From contig JANBQS010000527.1 in assembly GCA_027577415.1 (NCBI GenBank), forward strand, positions 1 through 15,942: 15,942 nt of DNA, read 5' to 3'. The position numbers were made by a program, and so were the translations under genes. This document shows positions 7,550 to 14,881 of this stretch, piece by piece. Each line of letters starts with the position of its first letter. Within the stretch, counting starts at the first letter, position 1. Source of the DNA: Coemansia sp. RSA 922. Lineage: Eukaryota > Kickxellomycota > Kickxellomycetes > Kickxellales > Kickxellaceae. The notes beneath the pieces are model-generated. The model had not been told where the DNA came from. It ran no database searches and was given only the letters and a program-made list of their open reading frames with translations.

Positions 7550-7820
7550 CCAAAATTACAAGGCTCACCCTTCAAGCACTCCAGAGAGATGTATGTGCTT
7601 TTTGGAAAAGAAGCTTAGCATTGTTGACACACATTTGCCTAAGAGTGACAGCAATTGACAAAAGCGGATTAAGCCAAATCAAGTTTTTTAGTGCTTTGAA
7701 GAAAGAACACCGCCTCACAATTACCAAATCAAAACCTAAAGATGATTGGGAAGTGACCAACTATTGCGAGCCAGCACACGTAATTCAGCTCGTAATTATG
7801 CTCTAGTTAGAAAATTTACT
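7550..7820. other. Right edge of the array and 3' flank of the HAD gene
   Basis: Contains two partial distal elements (7596-7640, weak; 7692-7708, TGCTTTGAAGAAAGAAC). No AATAAA for the minus-strand HAD gene and no further coding sequence recognised. Confidence 0.4.
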
Positions 7821-9548
7821 CTAAAACAACGAACTGACAATATCTACTATTCTACCGCGATTCTGCTCACTGTTCTCAACCCCTTGGTCAGCCATCCTCT
7901 GGCGGACGGTAGCTACCGCCGTGCCAATGTCCCGGCCCTTGAGTTCAGGCCACTGCTGACACACCAATCCGCCAATCTTGACCTCATCAACGACTACTTC
8001 AGGAGTGACGATAGATGCAGTAGTAAGAATATGCTCGCCAAGCACACCCCGTAGCACCAAGGTTCCCGACCTAAGCGGCTTCCACCTAGCAATATTCTTG
8101 GCATAATGCGACCGGAATCCCGCCGGCTCGTTGTACGCCACCGTGATATACAAGGGCTCCTGCGACAGAGCGCTGGCCGCCTGCTGCTTGGTCTTGGTCT
8201 GAATCTGCGATACTCGTACGGCCATTACGGCATTAGCTATTGTGCCAATAGAGTCGACAACAAGCTCAACCGAGTCTCCCAGCGCAGCGCCCAAGCTCCG
8301 AGCGAGCTCCTCTGGGTCAGCGGGTCCCAAAGTCAACGTCATATGGTCAGCGGCACTCGACCAGTTCTGCGGGCACCTCACATGTCGCCGTAACAACATG
8401 CGACTCGAGCGATTCAGGAAGACACCCGTATAACTAGCATACTGCTTCATCACCAGCGAGCCAACAGGAAGCGGCTCGTTGTCGCCGGCTCTGGCGGCAC
8501 CCAAAGCGACCCTTTTCTTTGCGGCGGCGGCCATGCGTTCATTGTGCTCATTAACTAGAGCGTAAACAAGCTTGCGCTCATTGTCTTCGTCCATAAAGGT
8601 TGTTTGTGGCGGCACGTGGTAGACTTCTGCCTTGGCAATGCGCTCCTTATGCCGCAACTGCAGGGCGTCGAGATAGAGCTGCATCCGCTCACAGTGGTGC
8701 GCACGGTCATCCCACATGGCAATTTCCCTGATTTCTGGAAACGCCGCAATGGCGTCCTCCACTACGCCCATCTTGTAGTCAAACGTCAGGGGCGCAGGCG
8801 ATGTCTCCTTATCAAGCGTATCGAATCCTACCTGCGATACTAGCGGCGACTGTCTAGTCAAAGTCTCCTTGAGTATAATAATGTCGAATCGGAGATGCGG
8901 CCGCCGACTAATGAGCTCAAGAACCAAGTCTCTATACGCGTGGTGCGATCGACCAGTCAGTAGGACTACTAGTGTATCGTCGCGCTCGGACTCCACCTGT
9001 ACTAATTCTTCTATGGGCAGTATCCAGTGGTCATCAGTGTACTGGAGATAGGGCGCGCTCAGTGTACGAGAGTCCTGGAACCAGCCAAGGTCGGTACTCT
9101 GCAACATGCCTATAAGTCTTTGGTCCCAGAGGCGAGGATTGGCACGAGGCGATTTAAACAGCGTGTTGTCAAAGTCAAATATAGACAGTCGCTTGGCCTT
9201 TCCGCCTTTGCTTTGACGTAACTGAGACAGCTGCTGCCGGTACAAAAAGTCCGTTTCTGAAACTGGTTTCTCCCAGTTAACAGTGCTCGTGTACGACGGC
9301 ATATCGGCGCCCGCTGCCCACTGCTTGACGGCCTTGCAAGCTAGGCCGGCGGGACAACCGTAAGACCAAACAGCGGGGGACATAGTTTGACCGGCGAGTG
9401 TGCTTTCGTCACTGCGCGAACTCTCCGAGCTCGTCGACTGTTCCAGTGTGTCGGTTTCGCGGCTACTGGCCGGCGTGCCTGTTGCAATGCTAAAGTGGTT
9501 ACAAGCGCTGTCGGCGTTCTGAAATGAGTGGTTTGGTGTATGAGGCAT
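7821..9548 (-). CDS. HAD_SAK_1 ('Swiss Army Knife RNA repair-like') protein with C-terminal 2H-like region
   Basis: From the ATG at 9548 the protein is 575 aa; the same frame is open to an ATG at 9734 (637 aa). I prefer 9548 because a TATA-like box lies between the two. Residues 1-~110 are Ser/Thr-rich and low-complexity. The HAD core then shows IFDFDNTLF (DxD, D125/D127), VVLLTGR (~195-200) and AMWDDR (~278-282), the aspartates expected of a metal-dependent HAD phosphatase. The C-terminal ~200 residues begin YTGVFL and contain HMTLTL (~402) and YITVAY (~467), spaced like the paired motifs of 2H phosphoesterase folds, but the second has Tyr where His is expected. Family names suggest RNA end repair; the activity is inferred and not visible. 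If the longer start is used, the Arg-rich, acid-poor N-terminus could be a mitochondrial presequence. Confidence 0.8.
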   Translation of the reverse strand: MPHTPNHSFQNADSACNHFSIATGTPASSRETDTLEQSTSSESSRSDESTLAGQTMSPAVWSYGCPAGLACKAVKQWAAGADMPSYTSTVNWEKPVSETDFLYRQQLSQLRQSKGGKAKRLSIFDFDNTLFKSPRANPRLWDQRLIGMLQSTDLGWFQDSRTLSAPYLQYTDDHWILPIEELVQVESERDDTLVVLLTGRSHHAYRDLVLELISRRPHLRFDIIILKETLTRQSPLVSQVGFDTLDKETSPAPLTFDYKMGVVEDAIAAFPEIREIAMWDDRAHHCERMQLYLDALQLRHKERIAKAEVYHVPPQTTFMDEDNERKLVYALVNEHNERMAAAAKKRVALGAARAGDNEPLPVGSLVMKQYASYTGVFLNRSSRMLLRRHVRCPQNWSSAADHMTLTLGPADPEELARSLGAALGDSVELVVDSIGTIANAVMAVRVSQIQTKTKQQAASALSQEPLYITVAYNEPAGFRSHYAKNIARWKPLRSGTLVLRGVLGEHILTTASIVTPEVVVDEVKIGGLVCQQWPELKGRDIGTAVATVRQRMADQGVENSEQNRGRIVDIVSSLF

Positions 9549-9646
9549 ACGAAAAGAGTTGGTTAGAGATGCAAATAATATACTCGATGGTGTTGAAGCA
9601 GCAGCAGAAGAAAGTATAGTTGCGCCTGGCAGGAAGCGAGAACCCG

Positions 9647-9654
9647 TATAAATA
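9647..9654 (-). promoter_or_regulatory. TATA-like box of the HAD gene
   Basis: The minus strand reads TATTTATA, ~100 nt before the ATG at 9548, the same spacing as the TATA boxes of the ATPase and small genes. It lies inside the longer frame and so argues for the shorter start. Confidence 0.4.
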
Positions 9655-9734
9655 GCGCGTCGTCTCCAAGCCATGCAGCTGTGTGAGAAGTGAGTGAGAA
9701 ATTGCCCTGCTTTCCAGAAATTCAACGCACGCAC

Positions 9735-10068
9735 TTTCTTCTTTATGCAATAGAATGGAATACAACAACCGCAGACCTTGTGTCAGCGTTTTACTTTTGT
9801 ACAAAAGATATGTTGACGTAAAAAGAAGAGAAAAAGAAGGGAATCTCTCATCAAAGCCAGTAAAAAAATTTTTTTTTTATGCCTAGGCCAGATTTGGAAA
9901 TTGGCTGACTGACCAGCCCTCATGCACATGGTCATCAAAGGATCACACCCTTAAGCTTTGAGGCTGACTGCGGCAATACATGACTGAGGAGGGAGGGAGG
10001 GAGGCGATTGGCAGCATCAGCCTCACTCTTACTTAATTTCTTCGTACATATAATATTTTTTTGTCATT
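9735..10068. other. Divergent intergenic region between the HAD gene and the universal stress protein gene
   Basis: Contains a CRE/ATF-like TGACGTAA (9814-9821), an interrupted palindrome TGACCA...TGGTCA (9910-9934), and a G-rich tract (9988-10004) 65 nt before the stress-protein ATG. An AT-rich CATATAAT at 10047-10054 lies too close to the ATG to be its TATA box. No gene or RNA seen. Confidence 0.45.
9814..9821. promoter_or_regulatory. CRE/ATF-like site TGACGTAA
   Basis: TGACGTAA is the half-palindromic form of the bZIP (ATF/CREB) site. It lies in the shared promoter, ~160 nt upstream of the HAD TATA-like box and ~250 nt from the stress-protein ATG. One 8-mer in ~330 nt could be chance. Confidence 0.3.
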
Positions 10069-10572
10069 ATGGATGTTTCTCGGCCATACACAATAGTAGT
10101 CAGAGTCGACGGTACACCTGAGGGATACGCAGCCGCTGAATACGCCTGCTCACTTTGCGTAAAGCTGAAAGTAAGCTACCGACTGATATTCCTCTACGTA
10201 GTAGCCCTATACCGACGCACAGCATTGAACCTAATAAATCGGCAGACAGACCAACTGAACGCAGATATACGCGAGGACGCAGAAAACTCTATGCTAAAGT
10301 GCAAACAGTTCCTATCGCGCTTTGAGTCACTAGTCTCTTATGAATGGATCTCGATCAAGGATGAGGGCAATATAGGTCCGATCATGGTCCAGTTCATCCA
10401 CGATGGATTGAACAGTCCCGTAGATCTGGTGGTCGTCGGTAGAACCGTAGATACGGGCATTAAGAAGATTGTTGGTGGCCATGTCAGCGACTATATTATC
10501 GCCAACTTGAAATGTCCAGTAATGGTCGTCAAGAACGAGTATGATTTTTCTGACGACGAAGGTGGAAATTAA
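10069..10572 (+). CDS. Universal stress protein (UspA) domain protein
   Basis: A single-domain Usp protein of 167 aa. It opens with the beta-1 strand TIVVRVDGTPEGYAAAEYA, whose Asp sits where the nucleotide-binding Asp lies in the family (VDGS in most members). Near the end it has DLVVVGRTVDTGIKKIVGGHVSDYI, then CPVMVV, the signature second half of Usp folds. The ATP-binding consensus G-2x-G-9x-G(S/T) is only partly kept: the first Gly (GRT) is there but the +3 Gly is Val, and the last motif reads GGHVS. Nucleotide binding is therefore uncertain. The C-terminus is acidic (DFSDDEGGN). No signal peptide; probably cytosolic. The role in stress tolerance is inferred from the family. The start is unambiguous because beta-1 follows it directly. 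Confidence 0.88.
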   Translation: MDVSRPYTIVVRVDGTPEGYAAAEYACSLCVKLKVSYRLIFLYVVALYRRTALNLINRQTDQLNADIREDAENSMLKCKQFLSRFESLVSYEWISIKDEGNIGPIMVQFIHDGLNSPVDLVVVGRTVDTGIKKIVGGHVSDYIIANLKCPVMVVKNEYDFSDDEGGN

Positions 10573-10597
10573 CCAATATTCATATATGTATAATGCT

Positions 10598-10603
10598 AAT
10601 AAA
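10598..10603 (+). terminator. Poly(A) signal of the universal stress protein gene
   Basis: AATAAA 25 nt after the stress-protein stop and one base short of the opposite-strand ATPase stop codon (10605-10607). Cleavage 10-30 nt downstream would fall inside the ATPase coding region. Confidence 0.55.
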
Positions 10604-10604
10604 A

Positions 10605-13600
10605 CTATTTTTCTAGTCCGTTGTTCAAGCTAGTCAGAGTGTTTTCAGTCCAGATACGCTGCAGACGCACTTGCTCTTCGGTAGCTACGGTAAGTGGCTT
10701 GAGGAGACGACGCTTACCAAACTTGTAGAGCTCAGAGAGGATAAGGAACACAAGCAAGGTAATAAGAACGACGCCCCACTCCCAGCTAATACCCTTCATC
10801 TTTAGCACCGAAGTATTCAGTCCCGGAACATACATGCAGAGCAAGCACAAGATAGTGCCGCTAATAAAACCGCCGAGCAGGAACTTGTTCTCATGGAACC
10901 GCTTCAGCATATTCCAGTTCCACATGGGTCCGCGGATACGCCGGCAGTTATACGCGTGGAGGAGAATACCCAGCGTCAGTGTAGCAAACACAGCGCCACG
11001 AGCGCGGAATACCAAGTCACACTCCTCCGAGTACCCTTTGTTACAGTGCTCGGCCATATTGCCGTCGCCAAAGCCGCTGATGATGAGCCAAAAGTTAGAA
11101 ATCGACAAGAGACCGATGGCAAATCCGTAGAACACAATATCAGCCTGCACCTCCCATGAGAACAGACCGCTGGTAGGCGGGCGTGGTGGCTCATCCATGA
11201 TAGTCGGCCACGCCTTCTCGAGACCCAGAGCCATTGCTGGCGGAGTACCCGTCAACAGATTGTTGACAAGAATAGCAACTGGAGATAGAGGGAACACAGT
11301 CTCATCGAGTTTATCGCGGAACGCAAGGCCAAACAAGAGACAGATCAATTCGGCAACGTTACCACCGACTAGCACACAGCAGAACCGCTGGATGTTGTTA
11401 AAGATCCTACGGCCCTCACGAATGGCACGCACGATGGTGGCAAAGTTATCGTCGGTGAGAATGATCTCCGAAGCCTGCTTGGCCACGTCAGAGCCCGATA
11501 GACCCATGGCGATACCGACGTCGGCGAATTTGAGCGAGGGCGAGTCGTTGACGCCATCGCCAGTCATGGCGACAATGCCGTTGCGCCGATGCATGGCCTG
11601 GATCATCTTGACTTTGGTGTCTGGGCTGCACCTGGCAATGACGTGGGGAAGTTCAGGCAGGGCGTCGATTTCCTCGTCAGACAAGCTGTCAAACTCGCGC
11701 GCAGTCATAACGAGCTGGCCCATGGTAACGGCAACATGCGAGTCGTTTTCGGGCTCGTCCTCAGACTGTAGAATACCGACCTGGCGGGCAATGGCAGCAG
11801 CGGTCGCTGGGTGGTCGCCCGTCAACATGGTCACTTGGATACCGGCGCGGTAGCACTCCATGACGCTGGGGAGCGACTCAGGCCGTGGCGGGTCGTAGAT
11901 ACCAACGAGACCCAGGAACGTCATATTGATCTCAACGCCCTCGCGGTCAGCCTTATTCATATCTTTCTGAGACTCCTCTTCGGTCAAATGGCGATAGGCA
12001 ATAGAGAGTACACGCAAGCCATCGCGGGCCATCTCCTGAATCCTCGGATCCAGGTACGCCTGAAGGTCATCGGACTCAATAGCGGTCGTAAATTCGCCGT
12101 CCTGGCGCCCAGTGCAGCATGGCACGACACGCTCGGTGGCGCCCTTGAGGAACAAGAGCTTCTCGCCTGTGAGATTGTTAACAGCCACGACGCTCATACG
12201 CTTAATGCCAGAGTCGAACGGATACTCGCTTACAACCGACCACTGGTGCGTATCGCTAGTCAAGAGCGGCTTGCCCATCGACAGCTTGGATGCAAATACC
12301 TGGAGCGCAATCTCTGTGGGATCACCAATACCAAACCATTCGCCAGTAGCGGCATCGCACTTGATCTCGGACATATTGCAGAGCGCTGCGGCCTCGGCCA
12401 GGCGACGCACATTGGGAGAAGCGGTAGTCTGGTCTACGGTGACAGTCTCGGTGGTATCCTCGTCGAGTAGCTTGCTCTTCTCGCTCTCGGTAAAGTTGAC
12501 TTTGGCAGTCTCTGACGACTTGACTAGCTGTTGGGTCTTGGTAATGACGCCGACGGGCTCGAATCCCAGACCAGCGATGCGCAAGACGCCTTCTTCGGGG
12601 AGCCAGGCGCGGACAAGAACCATCTTGGATTGAGTCAGAGTGCCGGTCTTATCCGAGCAAATATTGGTAACCGAGCCCAAACTCTCCAAAGCGACGAGCT
12701 GGCGAACAAGTGCGCGCTTCTTGGCCAAAGCGCTGACACCCATGGACATGGTCAGAGTAACCACGGCGATGAGACCCTCGGGGATAGTAGCGATGGCAAG
12801 ACCGATGGCGTAGAGAAGGACGTCGCTGTTGACCTTGAACTTGTTGGCACCAAAGACGATGAGCACGGAGATGGAGGCGATGCCGAGAAGCACCCAGGAC
12901 ATTTTGTGAAGTCCCCTTTGCAGCGGAGTCATCCTGTTCTTTTCCGTGGCCATTAGCTTTTTGGCAATCTTGCCAACCTCCGACGACATGCCTGTAGCAT
13001 AGACCACGGCTTTGGCGCGGCCCTTGGTCACTGTAGTGCTGGCAAACGCAAGGTTGATGCGGTCGCCTAGTGGGAGCTCGGGGTCGGCAAATGCAGCGAC
13101 TTCCTTGGAGATGGGCAGTGCTTCGCCTGTGAGTAGAGCCTCGTCGGTGTCAAAGTTGAAGACCTCGAACAGACGGCAATCGGCGCCAATGACGTCGCCG
13201 CTCTCGAGATACAAAATGTCGCCAGGAACCAGGTCCATAGTGGGCACTACGACTTGATGGCCATTACGCAGAACGCGCGAAGTCGGGGAAGACATTTTGC
13301 GCAGCGAGTCCATGGTCTTTTCAGCCTTGAACTCTTGCAAAAAGCCGACAGCAGTGTTGAAGGCAATAACGCCGATTAGAACTCCTATAAATGAAACATT
13401 ACGGTTATAGAGTTTAGTAAATTGTTGTTGTTTTTTGAACAATGCAGCATACATAATGAATATTTCTTTTTTAAAATACATACCTGCTTCGACCCAGTCC
13501 TTGATAACAAAGGCCACGACAATGGCGGCGATTAGGATAAGTGTCATGAGATTGGATAGTTGGCGGATGAGGATCTTGAAGGCGCTGGGACGGCCGCCGC

Positions 13601-13766
13601 CGCGCATTTCGTTGGTTCCATGAACAGTCAGGCGACGTTCAGCCTCGCTTGTAGATAGACCGGTGGTATGGTTAACATCGAGATCAATAAAGACCTGGTC
13701 GGTATCTAGAATGTGATACAGCTTTTGAGGCTGGTCATTAGTTTGCTTCTTCTTTCCTTTAAACAT
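10605..13766 (-). CDS. P-type ATPase, type IID (ENA-like Na+/K+ efflux pump), two exons
   Basis: Spliced length is 1020 aa (exon 1 13766-13484, exon 2 13384-10605). It should export Na+ or K+ at the plasma membrane using ATP. Visible: N-terminal cation-ATPase domain (~20-90), M1/M2 (~70-112), TGEA actuator loop (~180-183), M4 IPEGLIAVVTLTMSMG (~295-310), phosphorylation motif CSDKTGTLT (D339), GDPTE (~448), KGAT (~508), DPPRPE (~592), TGDHP (~616), TGDGVND (~702-708), then M5-M10. The C-terminal half tracks fungal ENA pumps: FPLSPV, then PPAMALGLEKAWPTIMDEPPR, and a Cys-containing loop before RARGAVFATLT. The IPEGLIAV form of M4 favours type IID over SERCA, but Ca2+ transport cannot be excluded. 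An acidic/Thr-rich insert (~385-415) sits in the nucleotide-binding domain. It converges with the stress-protein gene at 32 nt. Confidence 0.92.
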   Translation of the reverse strand: MFKGKKKQTNDQPQKLYHILDTDQVFIDLDVNHTTGLSTSEAERRLTVHGTNEMRGGGRPSAFKILIRQLSNLMTLILIAAIVVAFVIKDWVEAGMYFKKEIFIMYAALFKKQQQFTKLYNRNVSFIGVLIGVIAFNTAVGFLQEFKAEKTMDSLRKMSSPTSRVLRNGHQVVVPTMDLVPGDILYLESGDVIGADCRLFEVFNFDTDEALLTGEALPISKEVAAFADPELPLGDRINLAFASTTVTKGRAKAVVYATGMSSEVGKIAKKLMATEKNRMTPLQRGLHKMSWVLLGIASISVLIVFGANKFKVNSDVLLYAIGLAIATIPEGLIAVVTLTMSMGVSALAKKRALVRQLVALESLGSVTNICSDKTGTLTQSKMVLVRAWLPEEGVLRIAGLGFEPVGVITKTQQLVKSSETAKVNFTESEKSKLLDEDTTETVTVDQTTASPNVRRLAEAAALCNMSEIKCDAATGEWFGIGDPTEIALQVFASKLSMGKPLLTSDTHQWSVVSEYPFDSGIKRMSVVAVNNLTGEKLLFLKGATERVVPCCTGRQDGEFTTAIESDDLQAYLDPRIQEMARDGLRVLSIAYRHLTEEESQKDMNKADREGVEINMTFLGLVGIYDPPRPESLPSVMECYRAGIQVTMLTGDHPATAAAIARQVGILQSEDEPENDSHVAVTMGQLVMTAREFDSLSDEEIDALPELPHVIARCSPDTKVKMIQAMHRRNGIVAMTGDGVNDSPSLKFADVGIAMGLSGSDVAKQASEIILTDDNFATIVRAIREGRRIFNNIQRFCCVLVGGNVAELICLLFGLAFRDKLDETVFPLSPVAILVNNLLTGTPPAMALGLEKAWPTIMDEPPRPPTSGLFSWEVQADIVFYGFAIGLLSISNFWLIISGFGDGNMAEHCNKGYSEECDLVFRARGAVFATLTLGILLHAYNCRRIRGPMWNWNMLKRFHENKFLLGGFISGTILCLLCMYVPGLNTSVLKMKGISWEWGVVLITLLVFLILSELYKFGKRRLLKPLTVATEEQVRLQRIWTENTLTSLNNGLEK
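13385..13483 (-). other. Spliceosomal intron of the ATPase gene (99 nt, in frame, no stop)
   Basis: The donor is GAAGCAG|GTATGT, the branch-like TACTAAAC is on the minus strand opposite 13412-13419, and the acceptor is TTTATAG|GAGTTC. Removal joins DWVEA to GVLIGVIAFNTAVGF, the normal M1-M2 sequence. The intron is exactly 33 codons and fully open (GMYFKKEI... to ...NVSFI), so an unspliced message stays readable. Confidence 0.92.
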
Positions 13767-13860
13767 AGCACAGGAAATAGTAATAAGTATACAGAGGATA
13801 ATCGAATTTGAGAAAACTATCAGGAGACAGACACCGAGAGAGTGTCCGGAACAGGTGTAC

Positions 13861-13867
13861 TTTTATA
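13861..13867 (-). promoter_or_regulatory. TATA box of the ATPase gene
   Basis: The minus strand reads GTGTATAAAAGTA, with TATAAAA ~95 nt before the ATG at 13766, the usual spacing in this window. Confidence 0.6.
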
Positions 13868-14881
13868 CACGCACAGACATTTTTTTATTGGCACTGAGTA
13901 AATGCACTGATAAAAAAAAAGAGGGTCATGTAGTGCGGGTGGTTTTTTTTTGTACTTGTTCTAGAAGAACATCTATGAATAAAGAGTGTGACCAATCCAA
14001 GGAACACAGTGACATAAAGTGTACGCAGCGGTTGCACAAATGCGTTGAGCTTCTTACGCCAAGTGCAGAAAAATGCAATTGGGCGCGGAGATCTCAATCT
14101 TCTGGAAGGATACCGGCTGTACTCAACCGAGCTGCCAAAATAGGTGTGGCCAATAGAAACAGACTAAAGGGCACGTGGCTCGCTCTACTGGCCACGTGCG
14201 CATGAGCTGACATAGCAGGCAGTGCGGAGATCTGTCGGGTGCCAACACCGAGACCCGGTTCAAGCCGAGGGCCAGTGATTCGGTTCTTGGAAGATTAAAT
14301 CAACCGGAAGTGACGAAAGTGATGGTGGGGAAAAAAAAACAAACTCCAGACCGGCGGTTAGACCGGACAGTAGATTGTGTTGTACGTGCTTTTTGAGGTC
14401 AAGCGCACAGGCGTGTTTTTTGCAGTTTTCCCCAGTGCAGCAATATTGAAAAGAGGGGCTTGTTACGAACAAAGGGGGAAGAGAAGGCTCGTGCAGTCGT
14501 TCGCTCAAAATGGGGGCAGTGGCTTTGCAAGCGAACAATGTTTGTTCTCTTGCCACAAGGCGCCAGCGACTTTTTTTGCACCGCTAAGCTTAACGCAATT
14601 TTACTGCTTAATGGATTCTCGGCTCACCAAAAAGAATGAGGGAGGAGGGGGAAATCAACAAGCGCCACGGTTCACAGCGACTCGCTCTTTTCTCCTCTCT
14701 CATGTCCTGTGGGTTTTGCAAAGGCACCTTTTTTTTTCCTGTTTCTTTTTTATTTTATACTCTTTGTTTATTTATTTTGTACTTTCATATTTATTGTCTA
14801 GCAGATACCTTATTATTCTGCTCACAACTACCAAACTGCATTTGCACACAAAGGTTCGGAATTGACACTACACAAAAAAAA
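13868..14881. other. Divergent promoter region between the ATPase and the terminal gene
   Basis: About 1 kb without a supported gene. It holds an inverted pair of CACGTG boxes (14171-14199), a direct repeat AGACCGG at 14348-14354 and 14360-14366, and a long pyrimidine-rich run (14684-14800) leading into the + strand gene. Open frames on both strands here are low-complexity and show no domain. Confidence 0.5.
14171..14199. promoter_or_regulatory. Inverted pair of CACGTG E-boxes
   Basis: GCACGTGGC (14171-14179) and GCCACGTGC (14191-14199) form a perfect 9-nt inverted repeat around an 11-nt spacer. The two CACGTG cores are 21 bp apart centre to centre, about two helical turns. CACGTG is the bHLH site (Pho4/Cbf1-type in yeasts); the GTGGC flank does not single out either. 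Which of the two flanking genes is controlled cannot be told. Confidence 0.5.

Larger units (their letters stand above)
3393..7710 (-). repeat. Tandem array of four ~1.0-1.3 kb units, each with one small paralogous gene
   Basis: The four start codons lie at 3994, 5273, 6309 and 7456, giving periods of 1279, 1036 and 1147 nt, all on the minus strand. Homology covers more than the coding parts. Spacers match (5619-5663 with 6630-6674; 5695-5750 with 6699-6755; 3393-3427 with part of 6725-6760). So do leaders, a TATA-proximal motif, and a distal ~50-bp element. The pattern fits tandem segmental duplication by unequal crossing-over followed by uneven divergence. The block is more AT-rich than the genes on either side. 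Confidence 0.8.

Noticed and set aside
11197..12470. Two + strand open frames of about 218 codons each
   Set aside because: Shadows of the ATPase gene on the other strand; no domain and no promoter.
14257..14266. tRNA-like B-box (GGTTCAAGCC)
   Set aside because: Flanking bases do not form a T-stem, and there is no A-box or acceptor stem at the right distance.
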